Of a stretch of 64,000 nt of DNA, positions 26,117-40,303 are shown piece by piece. The notes beneath the pieces were generated by a model. It saw only the letters and a program-made list of their open reading frames with translations. It searched no databases and was not told where the DNA came from. The stretch spans positions 4,577,501 through 4,641,500 of the forward strand of contig NC_084767.1 of NCBI RefSeq assembly GCF_028858725.1. The letters are read 5' to 3'. Made by a program: the position numbers and the translations under genes. The DNA is from Colius striatus. Its lineage: Eukaryota; Chordata; Aves; Coliiformes; Coliidae. Position 1 is the first letter of the stretch; each line of letters begins with the position of its first letter.

Positions 26117-28452
26117 CTGTGGAGGAGAAAGAGGAAGGGAAATTACAACAAAGTAACTGAAGTGCCCTTTGCTTATTCTGTATAGGATCTATGAATCTAA
26201 AGTTTACTTTCAGGCAAATCTGATACTTGTTTTTTTCCCCCATCTCCAAGACATCACCTCTTTTCCCTGGGCTCCAAGTTAGTTTTACATCTTAAAAAGA
26301 AATTGAGGAGCTACCTCCTGCTTGTTGACTTCAGCTGCACCCCCTGAGCACCCAACAACTTCTCACCAGGCTCCCTGGTAACTCCCAGTCCCGCTGCCTG
26401 TGCTGTATGTGCCCATCTCACACCTGAGAGACAACCCAAAGGCTGTAGCAGTGGTACAGTGAGATGTCTGTTATCCCAACACAGTTGCAGTGAGAACTCA
26501 CTGCATCTGGATCTCTACTCTATGCTGCTGGCAATGCTCTCTGCTCGATTAACATTGTACTCTGTTAATACAAGCACTTTGAGAGGCCAAAGTAGGGTGT
26601 TTTGCCTCATCTCCTTTGAAACAGTTTTAATTCAGAGTTAAGTACATGGAGAAAGTCAAACAAGATGCACAAAGGCTAGAATTGTCAGCAACAGAAATCC
26701 CTAAAGAACAATCCAAGAACGCATCAAGCTTTAAGAAGTGGTTACCTCACTTGCAATAAACACGAAAGCAGTTATTTCATTTTAATTACAGCTATTTTTG
26801 TGTAACAGCCAGTTAAGATAATCATATTGCTATAATGGTGCATTAAAACTACCTGCTCATTTGAAATTATTGCACAGTTAAGACTGACTTTTCCATTTGT
26901 GCAAGGAGTTATTTCAACTTCTGTTGAAAGGAAAAGGAAAAAGAGGGGAGCAAACTGCAGTATACACTGGGAAGAATTTATTTCAAGAGTTAAAAATCCC
27001 ATTTCCTCAGCCCCCTCCTGGCAGTGAGAAGCTGCAACGGGACCCTTCAAGGGCACTCTGGGGAAGAGAGCGGTAACAAACCACGAAAACAGTTCTCACC
27101 ACAGCTCAATACCGCAAAATCTTGAACACATAGTTTAAATGTCTCCAGAGGAAGTGAAGTGTCCTTCAACACTTAAACTAAATCCAAGTGTGTTTGCAGC
27201 AGAAAATAAGCAGCCCCTCCATGGGATAGGCTATAGAAACTGGGTGATGAGTATTGAAGGCTTTTGTAGCTGTAAGCTACACAGGACTAAAGTGAATTAA
27301 GGGTCCCACCACGTATGATGCTGGAGAGTCATCCTCTCTCCCACTCCCTGTGCTGAGCCTTTGTTGTCCCCAAGAGAGGAGAGGAACCACAATTGCTCTT
27401 AGGCCAGGGAAGCATGAAGAGATGTAGTCTGTCACCCAATGGGCACGTTACCAAGGCCAAAATATCTCTTACAAGAATGAGACAACACAGCTGCTGCTGT
27501 ATCAAAGCCTTCAGAACAAAGCTGCTGCTTATCAGCTGTTCTTGGCTAGTCTGCAAGAATGGGAGAGCACCAGGACAAATGCAAAGGTTTACATTTAGTA
27601 TTCTATCTCCAGTGTAAAGATAATTTCCTTTCTCCAGATCCTCTTATTTTTCCAGCAGAAAGTTGACAAAAAATATTTATCTCTCCCCTCAATCTTACTC
27701 CAGCATTCAGCCTTCAATAGAAGCGTATAAAGTCTAAATATTCTTCATAGTTCTTACTCTAGACTTGCCCTGTATCTCTACAGTTAACTATAAACCATAT
27801 TTTATTGCTCAGTCATATCATTCACCCACACACATAATCTGCCATAAATATAACATAAATACTCATTTCAGGTACGCTGTAATATTTGGCAAAAATAGGA
27901 TTCAATTCAAATATTTCCTTTCCCTCCTTAATTTCTTTTCTGCCACAGGTGCACTCAACTGTTTTCAGAACAGCACTCAGCACTGAGGATTGGGTCTCAG
28001 GGTTGACCCATCAGTACCTGACATTGCAGCAGGCATTTTGACTTAACACTGGCTTTATGGACCCCAACAGACATTACACAAGGTTAAACCTCGTGCCCTT
28101 ATACAGTCTGATTTTATATGACCAAAGAACTACGTACTTCAATTCATAACTCAGAAAGACATTCACACTTCAGGAGCTGAGACTTAAGCCATTAGAAAGA
28201 AGATATTTAAAAGAACTCCTGATGGTAAGGTGACATTGCCAACTGTGTGAAGACACGAGCCTTATTCAGATTAAAACATAGTAGAGGATATATTTGCATG
28301 GAAACAAAGTCAGAACATAATTAAAAGTAGCAAATAACAATTGTATGGCACACATGCAATGGTTCCAGCTGTTATTCTGTACCCCATGCAGAAACTAACA
28401 CTAATAAACTTCTGAATCCTTTCAAGTGACCGCAAACATTTATTGCTTTTTG

Positions 28453-28495
28453 TTTCCATGGGATTGCTTCCATGAGATCGCTTCCATTTGCTTTT
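28453..28495. repeat. 14-base tandem repeat, about 3 copies
   Basis: Successive units TTTCCATGGGATTG, CTTCCATGAGATCG and CTTCCATTTGCTTT show two good copies and one degraded copy. The array is in intron 1 and has no coding meaning that I can see. Confidence 0.6.
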
Positions 28496-29773
28496 CAAAG
28501 AAGTGCTGACCATTTAACAGATTTCAGAACAGCGGACCCAAGTGTTTACAAAACACCAAGTTTCCTGGCAAAGCCCAGCAGTTACCAGTCCAAGTCTCAG
28601 CTGAGCACACGCAGGCTGGGAGTCGATGATGGTCCAGCCTAGAACAATGGTGAGGGAAGCAGGCCAGACAAGATGGACTGCATGCATTAAACAGTATATT
28701 AACAAAGTGTAAAAACATATGTGGCAAAACACTTAAACAGGGAATTGTTTCCTTATTAAGGCTTCACCATCAGAGCATCAAAGTTTCAGACAGACAGACT
28801 GAACAGGACACTGTAGGAAATTTGGGTCAGTGGGCATCTTCCATTCTACTTCAACTAACATCTGTTTGCATGTACGTTCAACGAAAGCTAATTTATCCCA
28901 CAGGGCCCTCTCCTGCTCCCCAAACATTCATTATGAAAGCAGGTTAAAGGCAGCTCTCACAGTCCCTGCACATAGCCCTGCTTGTCCGTGATCAAGCACC
29001 ACTGCTGAAACTGCAACAGGCCACTTCTTTCCCTCGCTTCCCCCTTTGCCCAAGACAGCATCTGAATATATTGCTCTTCGCTAGACACAAATAGCAGGGG
29101 AGAGACTAAAGAGACAGAGATCCTAACAGTCCAAATAACTTCTCCCTGGAGATACAATCCTTCCTACACAGAGAGCAGTGATGATAAACCCAGTGATAAA
29201 TTCTTTTTTTCGTGTTGGAAAGATGGTGTGTGGAAGAAAGTGACTCTACAAATGCCTCTAAAGCCAAATCCACTCTAACAAGTCATGCATCTCAGTATGA
29301 AGCCTTTAAACACAGCTTGGCTTCACAAGCCAGTATTTAAAACTGTCTTCAGCATGTTTACCATTTCTTTGAAGTGCTTCAGGAATCCCCTAAAAGCTTT
29401 ATGCTCCCATGAAGAAATATTAAACACTCTCTAGGTGGATAGATGAAGCAAAAGGATACAAGAAAGTTAAGACATGTTAAAAAACCTACCGTGTGGAAAG
29501 GCCCAAATCTCTTCCTTTCCACCTCATGTTTCAGTCACTAGAGATAAACATCACTACATTAATTTCTGCAGTGACAGTTTTGGACCACATCAAAACACTT
29601 TCCCTTCTCTGTAATAAGGCTGATAAAGGCTAATCACAATAGTCAATGCAACAGCTACCATCAGTCTGCAACGATTTGTCAGGTATTCACAGTGTCAGTT
29701 TTGTATTCCTCACTTCGGAAGTAAACTAGAGCTCAAAAGAACACGCTGACTTCATTTAAGACCGTGCACATCA

Positions 29774-29815
29774 CAGACACAACCAGCTGTCAGTCAGACA
29801 CAACCAGCTTGCAAG
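29774..29815. repeat. 21-base tandem duplication
   Basis: CAGACACAACCAGCT occurs at 29774-29788 and again at 29795-29809, giving a period of 21 bases. It is a recent-looking local duplication in intron 1. Confidence 0.7.
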
Positions 29816-32800
29816 ATCTGGAAGAGAGAGTAACATCCACATTAATTTTTCATCTTACATCACTTCAACATATGTAAGAAATTATTAATATCCTGCTTGA
29901 AAATACGACTCGTCTTACAAATGCCAGAAAGACACGTTCTCTCTGAAGCAACACTGAGAGCTGTCCATCGCAGTAGATGGCAATGGTTGATAATTTTGGC
30001 AAGAGATGTATTTAGAATGAAATCTGAAGACCATTAACAGGCCTGTTAATGTTTCAAAACCACAATGATTGGCACACTACACTTCAAAATAGTTTAGGCT
30101 GTTCTGGCTCCAATAGCTCACAGGTATTCAGATAGTGCAGTGTATCTAGAAGAGGGGTAAGAAGATGATGACAATCTGCAAAACCTCGCTTAAGAGTGGC
30201 TTTTCTCAGGGAGAAGCAACTATACAGGTCACTACACGACCTTACAAAGATCTTCCTAGGCTGATCAGAGGAGTTAAATCTGAAGAGATTACAGATGTTC
30301 TATATCCTTCTAGATACTGGACCTGTTCTAGCCAGAACATTGCCTTAAATATGCCTACTGCACCATTTCTGTTCCCCTCTGGTCTGAATTTTGCCTACTA
30401 CTTGTACGGTATGCAGAGCACAAACTCCAAACATCATTGTTAGGATTGGCTGAGGTACATTCAAGTTAACAACAGCAGTAAGAAAGTAAGAAATCCTGAT
30501 AATTACTAGCCTCATAATAAACTTCCTAGGGCTCAGCATGCTTAAAAAGAAGAAATCCAAGGGATTCTGGGATCCAACACAAGGCTGGGGCAGGAGAGGG
30601 GATTGCAGTGATGTGCAGCAGGCTACAGAAGCAGGTGAGGAGAGAAGCAAGTCTCATCTGAACTCAGCATCCAGCCCTGTTCTAGTCAAACATCCCTTAT
30701 TAGACTGTTTAATACCACAAAGAGATCTAAAACCAGCAGTAGACAAGCATTCTGTCCCATCAATAGGATTTAGCAGCATGTATCTTCCTTTCACAGGTAG
30801 AAGAGCACCCCAGGTAGCTACTTGTGTCTGTACCACTCTTAGCTCCTGGCAAAACCACAAACTCTTATTTTCAGAAGGAAAGATGTATTTCTCCAGTCCT
30901 TGCAGACCATTTGATAACCTGAATTGTGAAGGTTGTTTCCATTTCCTGCAGCTTCCCATCAAAGCCATGGAATCACTAAGGTTATCTACACTTTTTTTGA
31001 GTCAGCTTATGCAGTTAACTCCAGATATTTAAATCAGTTTCTTAACAGAATGTCAAAAAATGTCTATGCAGAACTCTTTTTTTAACAGCTGTTGTGTTTG
31101 TTATGTCACTGTCACTGTGGATCATAGCATTGCTGGCTCCTCCAAAGCAGACCAGATGAGTAGGAGCAGCTGGTAATGGAATAGTCTCATACTAAAAGCC
31201 TAGATCCAGCTCAAGCATTTATTTTATACACCCATGAACTGCAGTACTCGATAATCAAATTGGATAATATTTCTGCCCCATGGGGCTTACTGTCAAATCA
31301 AATAACACAAGTACAACAGCTGAATGAGACATCAGACTGGTTATAGCCTCTGGAGAAGAAGCAGAGGTCCATCTGTCCAATCATTGGTTAGTTTTTCCTC
31401 CTTCCCAGTTACTGACCATGCAGGTAACCTTATAAGAGAGGCCACAGGATTTGGTCCCCTACTACAGTCCAGAGCTACCTTCAGCAACTGAGCTAAAAGC
31501 CAAACATTTGGGGAAAGGTTTCCTTTGCTGTCAGTCAGCCTTATGTGAGCTTTTCCCTCCCAACTCATTTCTTTAGTATATTTCACCTATTTCTTAAAAT
31601 AATGTTAGCAATAAAATGTTGGCATGTTAAATTCCTGCAGGTGCTCCACAGTGATTTTTTTCCCTTTGAAACAGAAGCATATGTTGCTTACAGCATTAGT
31701 CTTTTGCTGCTCTTGTAAGAGGCAGGAGAAACTATCCCAATTTGGCCATAGCATATGCTGGAAAAGTCTCTGTGCACACATAACCCACCCAGGGCAGAGA
31801 GAACCTGGCACTGCAGCCTCCAGGAGGAGACATTTGGACTGGACATGGTCCATTTTAGGACTGGAAGCCCAGAGCTGCTGATCCCCATGCATGCACCAGC
31901 AGTTATGTGCCAGAGCTGCAAGAACAGGGCCTTTCTGTGTTTCCACATCTCTGCAGATGTGTGAAGACAGACACACAATAAGAAACAAGCATTGAGGAAG
32001 GCTGTCTGGAATCCTCAACCTGTGGAGCACAAGTTAAGAGCAGATACAGGCAGGCGTTAAAGGTAACAAAGTGTTGAAATGACATTAGAATCAGGAGAAT
32101 CTGGCAAGGTCTGGTAGTATTGTCACTGGGTTTTGTTTAGGAAAATACCTAAAATATTAAGATGACTGCTTAGGTGTTAGGAGAGTAAAAAGACTTTGAA
32201 TGAACTGTGAGGAAAGGAGCAGGAGCACCCAACAGAAGTGCTGAAGGAAGGACAGAAAAATCATCAGAACAATCTGAATGAGAAAGATGAGACAGTTGTT
32301 TGGAAATGGATCTCAGTGGAAAAGATGGGATCTGATGACGGTCAAGGTCCAAGAGAGGAGGACAGAAACAGCAAAGCTGTCAAGGAAACAACACAGGCCA
32401 AGACTTGCAGAGGCTGAGGCCAGCCAGGAGAGTGTGGCACACACAGTTACTGTTCAGTTTGCTCACACTGTAGAAACAAGCACAGCTTCAACAGGGACAG
32501 GCAACTAGAGAAACAGCACTGGGTAATTATTTGAAGACAGTCAGGAGAAGCTAAATGTGATACAAATGGAACTAATGATCAAAAATCTTTTCTTTACAAA
32601 TTTGCTTCCCTGTGGAGGATCAGTTGCTAACAAAGTATTTTTCTAAAACAAATTAAATGGTGAGTAACACTTTACTACCCATAAAGTTTCTTTTCAGTAA
32701 TAGTCCCAAGGGTTTCCCTCCCCACCATCAGTGAGCAGTACTTTATCAAATGAGTCTCATTTTAAATCTATTTTGCTCCAATTTCCTCATAAGATGTCTT

Positions 32801-33705
32801 GTAATTGGGTATCAATATCTAGATACAGTTCATTCTGATCATTTTCTTTGCACCGTTCTCTAATGTAATTCTTTCAGTAGTTGAATTATAACAGTCATTG
32901 GAGGAAGGGCCAATAAAAAAAGAGAGGTACAGAAAATAGTGAAACTGAGGAGGGGGCAGGGGGAAATGTATTGCATCTAAGCAGATATTTTGAATTACAT
33001 TAAGTAGCCTAGGTTTACACAATTACAATAAGTAGCACAAGCTTACAAAATAACAGGAAAATGGCAGAATCCTGGCTGTTTATTGATAATTTTCAGGGGT
33101 TTTTTTTTCCCCCTAAGAAGATTAGATTTTGTGCACTATTTTGGAAAGGAAGCATCCCTGGTCAGTAGTAAAAGACTTTCAGCCTTACAAATTAAATATG
33201 TCACCAGACAATTAAATATTCCTAACAATGAAAAGAAGGATGAAAACTAAAGGAAATATCTTTTAGTACAGTTCTGAAAGTATTCAGAGCACTGTAACGT
33301 TTCTGGGGACCCTGTGGGACTGAGAAGGACACAAGCTTTCTAAATGCTGTGTGTAGACAGACAGGTATAGAAAATTAAGTAGATATAGAAAGATGTAAAG
33401 ACAATGCTTGAAACTAAGTTAAGCTCTAGGCTTTTTCATGAAGGAAGACTGGGGAAGGTGAAATGAGCACCAAGAGAAGAACTACATTTCCCGATAGAAG
33501 TTCAAGTTATAACTTTAAACACATGTGTAATAAAACATCAGGCTACAGACTCAAATCTGTTATAAAAGCTGTAGGCAAACCAGTTAATTTTGAGAGAGAT
33601 AAGTAGTAAACTTGCAGTGTGAAGTTTTTTTGAAGCATCAAGCCTAAGGGCAAAGACAACCAGCCCCAGGAGCTATATCCCCCTCTCTTCTACCTGAAAA
33701 GGGGT

Positions 33706-33739
33706 GGAGGAAGGGAAAAAAAAAAAGGAAGGAAGAAAA
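33706..33739 (+). repeat. Uninterrupted purine tract
   Basis: Thirty-four purines in a row, including eleven A in sequence, sit inside a longer GA-rich region (about 33696-33782). Such polypurine tracts can form triplex structures, but this one is short and lacks clear mirror symmetry. Confidence 0.6.
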
Positions 33740-35186
33740 TTCAGATGAAGAAGGGGAAGAACCAGTGGGGGAGAGCAGAAGGATTACTGTTGCTCAATGC
33801 CAGGCTTGCACTCTTATGTGGGCTGTCTGCCAGACACGACATGTGCTGGTGCTAAATGATGTCTGTGTTCCCTCTCGGGAGTGCCATCCATTGCTTGGGC
33901 CACCCATGTGCTCAAACCAATCAGTGCTGTGTCCCCCTTCCCAACCTGAGCTGGCACTAGGGATGTGTGGAACACATTGCTCCAATCAGGAACAGGGAAT
34001 GTGCCTTCCCCGTTTTTCTGAGTGTCTCCTCAACTCTTACCCAACATCTTCCTCCAAAAGGAGTTAATTGCACAGAAGAAACTATAACAAATAAAATGCA
34101 AGTTACATTAGTAAGTACAAGCAGCTTTGGACAAGTCATATGTGCACAATGCTTCCCTGACTCTCTGCATACAGAAGGCACTAAATCTTCGCTGAGTCAA
34201 TCCAGAGGCTTCACAGCAGGAGATATAAAACACATGAGAGGATGAGGGCGTATGAATGTGCTGGACAAAGAGAAAAATTGGTTCCAATTACTAGCTATTA
34301 CACTGTATTTTCCATTCCTCTCATCATTTTCAACAGGACCTACAGAGGAAATCAAGAGAGCTTGGTATTTCTAGGCAGCTCGTCACCTTTCACATTTCAA
34401 AGCAGCCAGCATTTTTGCAGCAAGTAGTAATAGCTTCAGACTTTTGAGATCTGCTCCCTGATGGTTTACCAGATTCAAACACCTCACCTCATCCCAACAC
34501 TCAGAGGATCTATTCAGATTACCAACAGCCTTTGTACTGGGACATGTTGGGATAACATTGGTCGTCTTTCACAGACATTTAAACCCATATCAATGTATTT
34601 TGTCTAACGTGAGGTCCAATTCACAGCCAAGAGCCAGCTGGCAAGAGGTGAATCTCAGCCTCCTGTCTGTTTGTGCAGGTTTCACAAGGACAAGCTTTTC
34701 TCAGAGCTGCAAGAGCAAGGGAGCAAATTCCAATGCTTACAAATGCTGTGGATGAGTGGTGTCTGCTGCAAAGCCACTGTGAAGTTCTGTACTCTCATTT
34801 TGTCTCAATATTTGAAACAGTATTTTGCAAAGGATTTTTTTTTGCATTTGGCTCCCATCAAAAGCTCAGCACTATTTCCTAGTGTTAGTTCTATGGCTTT
34901 ATTATTATTTTACAAAAGCTTTGTGGTTACTCCTGAGCCCTGCCTGCCCACCCAGCTTCCCACGAAGCAGAAGCAGAATATTGCTCGATCATCTTGATTA
35001 AACTCACGATGCAATGCTTCTCCTGACAAATAAAAATGTCTAAGGGAATGAACACCTTCGTAATTACCAGCTCAAATCCTTAGTGCCTTGATCAAGAGGT
35101 GATCATGAATGAAACGGGATACTGCCAGGTAAGGCAAAGGCCAGATGATGCCCATCTGTCTTGATTGCACCCCATCACAGGGATTT

Positions 35187-35482
35187 TCATAGAATCATAG
35201 AATGGTAGGTGTTGGAAGGGACCTTTAGGGATCATCTAGTCCAATCTCTCTGCTAAAGCAGGTCCACCTAGATGAGATCACACAAGAACACATCCAGGTG
35301 GGTTTGAAAACCTCCAGAGAAGGAGACTCCACACCCTCCCTGGGCAGCCTGTGTCAGGGCTCCCTCATCTCGACAGTAAAATTGTTTTTCCTTATGCTTA
35401 AGTGGAACTTTGTGTTCCAGCTTCTTTCTATCACCCTTTGTCCTGTCACTAGATACAACAGAAAAAAGTGATGCCCCAATTT
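35187..35482 (-). mobile_element. CR1 LINE 3' fragment (second group)
   Basis: This starts with TCATAGAATCATAGAATGG and runs about 295 bases to GATGCCCCAATTT. Diagnostic features shared with the copies at 40091, 42001 and 57545 are GCTAAAGCAGGTCC, CCACACCCTCCCTGGGCAG and AGATACAACAGAAAAAAGTG. These separate it from the 4787/18358/21271 group. It is 5'-truncated and non-coding, in intron 1, in the same direction as UBTD2. Confidence 0.92.
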
Positions 35483-37539
35483 TGGAGCCACAAGTGCTGC
35501 TTCCACAGCCAGACAGAAGAACAACTGGCTATAGTGGCTGCTCAGCATTAGCTCTGGTCTCACAGCAAAGTTCTAGTAGCGCTATGGTAGAAGAGCTTCA
35601 AGAGACAATGACCTGTCAGCACTGTTTGTACTAGAATTTCAACTGCCTCTATCTCTGGCAGATGCATGTTTCAGTTGGGTGCAGAAGTGGATAAAGATTT
35701 ACCCATTCCCAAATCATGGTGTGCAAGCAAAACTTGTACCAACTATAGCACAGAATTAGACTTTTGGAAATCTATAACAAGAACATTAAGGAAGCTGTCA
35801 GCAACATGAAAAATATTCTATTTGAGATAGGCTGCATAAAGTACATGCTTCTTTCAACTTGTGCAAAGCGTAACTGAAGTTAAAACTCAGTCACAGCTGA
35901 AAGCTTGGCATCAACACAGGCTCTCACATGCAAAGCAAAATAAGCACAGTATGCAGTACGGCAGAGCTGGAGACAGCTGGGGAATGCAGTGGGAAACTGC
36001 ATAGGGCTAACTGAAAAAAAAATCCCCAGTACTTTCTGCCTCACATTATGAGGAAGAATGCAACTCAGCAACTTCACTTGTAAAGTACTTAAAAGTCTTT
36101 TGTACCTTCCCCTCCATTCGGTTAACATGGAAACTTTAGACACATCAGATAAAACCATAAAGCGGTGAGTTCCTCCGAGCACTCAGCCCCATGGTCAGCA
36201 TATTGCTGTGAGGCAGGCACCTGCTTGCTGCTCCACACCAGCACCATGGACCAGTCTCATCTGCTAGCGAGGATTTAATACAAGGGAGGATCTAGTTTTC
36301 CCAGCTGCAAATTCATATTGACCTGCCTCAGTAGCCCCCTTCCTCCTCGATAATGCACTCCCTCCAACGACTGCATAACAAGCAGCTACGTGAACTGCTA
36401 AGGAAAGACTTAAAAGACACTTACTAGAGGCTGACATCCCTCCTCTCAAAAAATCCTTACAATTGGAAGTGCTGCAAGTGCTTCTCTGTACACTAACAGC
36501 CAAGTTCTGTGCACTTTGAGCAAGGCAGGCTTTTCAGCAAATCAGGCTCTGGCTCAGCAGTCAGTAAACCAAATCTTGGCTTTTATGTTGGCCTAAGCTA
36601 TGGGAGCGGCATGGCCAGCGCCAGCCTCTGTCACGCAGCCACAGACCACACAAGGTCATCACAAATTCAAGTTCAGTCAGTGACAGACAGGGACATCTGC
36701 TGTACATCTGGTCTGTGTTTAACACACCACAAGTACTTCCAACACTAGAACAATTTTCATTTTAAAAAACCCCATAAAAATCAAAGGCTGCCTTATCTTT
36801 CATCCTGCCAGGATGATAAAAAACATTAAGTTGACAATTTTCTTTAAACAATGCAGCCAGCTCCACCCTGATTAGGTGCAAGTGTGCCAAAAGCCAGCTG
36901 GCACACCCTCCTCAGCAAGCCCACAGGCAGAGAGTATACACATAATGCTGCATCCTCTGAAGACTTTCTAGATGATGCCACCAGTGAATTTACTTTATTA
37001 AGGCAAGTCAACTGAGACTTCTGAGGCTCTTGGCCCATTCAGTGAGTCAGGAGGAAGAACAGCAAAGGAAGAGCTGGAACATTTCAATACCCTGGCAGAA
37101 ACAAGCTCTGCCAGCACCATAAAGATTCAGAACGAGTTTCACCATAATTTAAACCTTTTTAGGTCAGCACTATGTCTCAGTGCTACCTAGCAAATTTTTA
37201 AAACCAACAGAGATCCTGGAAATCCACAGGGTTCCCCTAAAGTAAAACTGCTTAAGAGAAGCTGCAAATGTCAGCACAATTTTCAGATCCCATCTCACTA
37301 CAGTGTTAATTTGCACGAAGCTACATCGCATTAACTCTTCCTCCAAAACTGAAATGTAACACTGTCTGTGTAATATAAGGTATAATGCATAAGACAGATG
37401 GCCAGTTTAATATTCCCAGTGAATACTCAGGTGAGCACAGCATTGCTTGCCATGTCATTTCTGCCATGCACAGCAGCCACAAATTCCAGAAGGGAGCAAA
37501 CAAAAACACCTCCAAATTGGTAACTGTTTTTACAATGAC

Positions 37540-37800
37540 CAGAGATTAAATTAGCTTAGTTACAGGATCTAACACTGTGTCTTGAATTTATTCCAGTGTC
37601 AGAGTTATTGGCAGGGATAAAGTTTCACATTAGCCAATTAACTAAATGCACTATTACTGTATCTCAGCTGCTTAAGCTCATCAGTTAATTAAGAGCTCCC
37701 TATAAGCTCAAAATAGGAATCTTACCTGACACACATACCAAACATACATTATCATAATGATTTAATTTTACAGCTCCCTGTTATGTTCCATAGGTGCCAT
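37540..37800. other. AT-rich block resembling a conserved non-coding element
   Basis: The block contains many homeodomain-type cores, such as ATTAAATTAGC, CCAATTAACT, TTAATTAA (37685-37692) and GATTTAATTTTA, and the short phrase AGCTCCCT occurs twice about 75 bases apart. It is not a recognised repeat. Developmental enhancers in vertebrate introns often look like this, but without an alignment the call is weak. Confidence 0.25.
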
Positions 37801-40090
37801 TTGGAAAACTGAGAGGCAATTGCTGGGTTTAAGGAACAGGTGAAAGACACATAAGCAAACGCGTTAAGATTTAATCTAGGAAATTGTACTTCTTATAATG
37901 ATACTGATTTGCCAAAGCTCATGATAAAATGACCATTTCATTCTCATTACAAATTCCTTCAGTATCAATTGTGAGATGCTTTCAACTTGGTTCCTGTTTA
38001 AGAAATGTTTTATCTCAGTGTCTAACTAAAACCTGCCGCTCCTTTTCCCAGGCACCATGCCCTCGTAATTTGATAGAGTATATCTGCCAGTGTAAGATGA
38101 ACAAGGCAGACCTGTGGGCACACAGCCGTGCTAAGCACCTGCAGCTGCAGACAGATGTGCAGCAGTGCAATAAGGAATTCTCCACACTCCTCAGATGCCA
38201 AGTTTCTTTCTGTAAAGTAATAATTCAACCAGCTCTTAATAGTAGGTGGTAACGTCTTTAATAGCTGTCAAGTCAGTCCTGCCATGCAGAGCACCAGCAC
38301 ACCGGTGATTTAGGAGCAGAAAAATCAAGTACTCCACTTGATGTTTATCCTTTAAGGTCATACAGCACAGATCATGACACCATGGCATCACTCAAGACTC
38401 CTCCAGAACATGGACTTGGTTTTCCATCTATCACCAAGCCCATCTTTTGCAACATTTGTCCTTCTTGGCAAGTTTATAGCCAAAGGATAAAAAACAACCC
38501 CAAGACCTTGCAAGAGTGAGACTTCATATCTGTGGCAGGTTGATTAAAACCAAACCAACATCCCCTGCCACTCCACCCCAAACCCCAACCTAACAAAAAC
38601 CCCTCTACATTGCAACTGCCCTTAGCATAAAAGGCCCTTTATCAACAGAGAAGGTATTTACATGTTACAGTATTTTAACTAGCAGGAATAATCCTCTTCC
38701 CTTACTGTACCCTGTTTCCCAGCAGTAAAAACCTACTTGTCACAACACTAAAAAACATCTGTGTGACCACAGAAGCGAAATGATCACATCACTGAGCTGT
38801 CAGGTGCTCCTAAACACCGAGATACCAAAAGAATTAGGTCCACAGTAACATTCATCCATTTGACTGCGCACACCGAACTTGTGCGGGGCAGAAGTCTGAC
38901 AGACTAGTGGCTTAACACCCCAGTGAAAGCCAAAAACATTCATTTACTTTTCTTCTAACTTTCTGGATCCACAATCCTGTTAATAAGCTTGAAAATTTAT
39001 TCATGGGAGTACATATGTTCACAGCCTAAGCAAACTCCAGCCTTGAGTTCAACAGCATGTCATCTAAAAAAGTGGGGAAAAAAAAAAACCCAGCTAAGGA
39101 AAATGATGATGCAAGTTACATTTTTAAATGAGCAATTTTGAACTCCTAACTGTTCTTCTGGAAAACCATTCTCCGAGAAAGTTCAGCACTCAAAACTAGA
39201 GAAAGTTCAGCAGCTAGGTGGTCTACAAATAGGTGTAAAGGCCAAGCAGCATCAGCAACTCAAAGGTGCAACACTTGGGCTTCTCAGATCAGAGTGATAT
39301 GGAGTGATCAGCAGTTGTCTTGGGATGTTCAGAAAGTTTACTGCACCCCATATCCCTATCAGAAGTTAGAACATATGGTAAAGGACAATTAAAGACAAAT
39401 TTGCAGCTATCTGCTTGAAAATTAACTCCTGCCAAAAAATGTGGTGGGTCCAACCCTACACACATGATTTTCACCCCACGCGAAGGGTAGGAATCTGCCT
39501 TAAAACCATGTGCAAAAGAGCCACAGAATCTAAAGCAGACACTGGACTCTGCTTAAGTGACTGCATCAAGTGGTAAAATGAAAGCAGTTACTTATAGAAG
39601 CTGTGGGGACTCAAGTGCAGGCTTTAGCAATTGCCTGAATGTCCTGTTCTCCAGCTGAAGATGAAAAACAAAAACTACACTCTCAAAGGAGAGTAGTTCA
39701 GAGAAAGAGAGATGCTGTGTATTAGGATCACCTGGGAACATGGAAACAGGATAAAGACCATCTTCTTCAGAGTAAAAGCAGAGCTGGATAATTTCCCAAC
39801 CACTGATCCATGTGTCCCACCCAATGTATGCAGTTCCATTCCCGTGCCATAAGATGCAACTTACCTTCTGACATTAACAGGGCGACAACCACTATTCTGT
39901 TTCTAGGGATATGTAATTTTAATTATACAGATCTTGAAAGGAAGGCTAAAACATACCATGAGTTGAGTTTTCATAGTTAAAACTTATTTTGAACTGCAAT
40001 CTCCAAGATAAAATATTTTTGTGAATTGGAGGGCTCATCACACAAGTTCAACAAAGTTCCCATTTATTTTCCTGTACTTATAAAGGAATG

Positions 40091-40303
40091 GATAAGAAAA
40101 AATGATTTTACTGTTGAGGTGAGGGAGCCCTGGCACAGGCTGCCCAGGGAGGGTGTGGAGGCTCCTACTCTGGACGTCTTCAAAACCCACCTGGACGTAT
40201 TCCTGTGTGACCTGATCTAACTGGATCTGCTTTGACTGGGGGTTTGGACTAGATGATCTCTAAAGGTCCCTTCCAATCCCCCACCACTCTGTGATTCTCT
40301 GAA
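40091..40303 (+). mobile_element. CR1 LINE 3' fragment (second group)
   Basis: About 210 bases include the ORF2 end (VREPWHRLPREGVEAPTLD, FLCDLI) and a 3' UTR ending in CTCTGTGATTCTCTGAA. It is a plus-strand insertion in intron 1, opposite in orientation to the copies at 35187 and 42001. It is 5'-truncated just before the conserved FTVEVREPW stretch. Confidence 0.9.

Noticed and set aside
30538..31032. 164-codon ORF on the plus strand in intron 1
   Set aside because: No domain or conserved motif was seen, and an opposite-strand ORF of 104 codons fills the same space. Probably chance.
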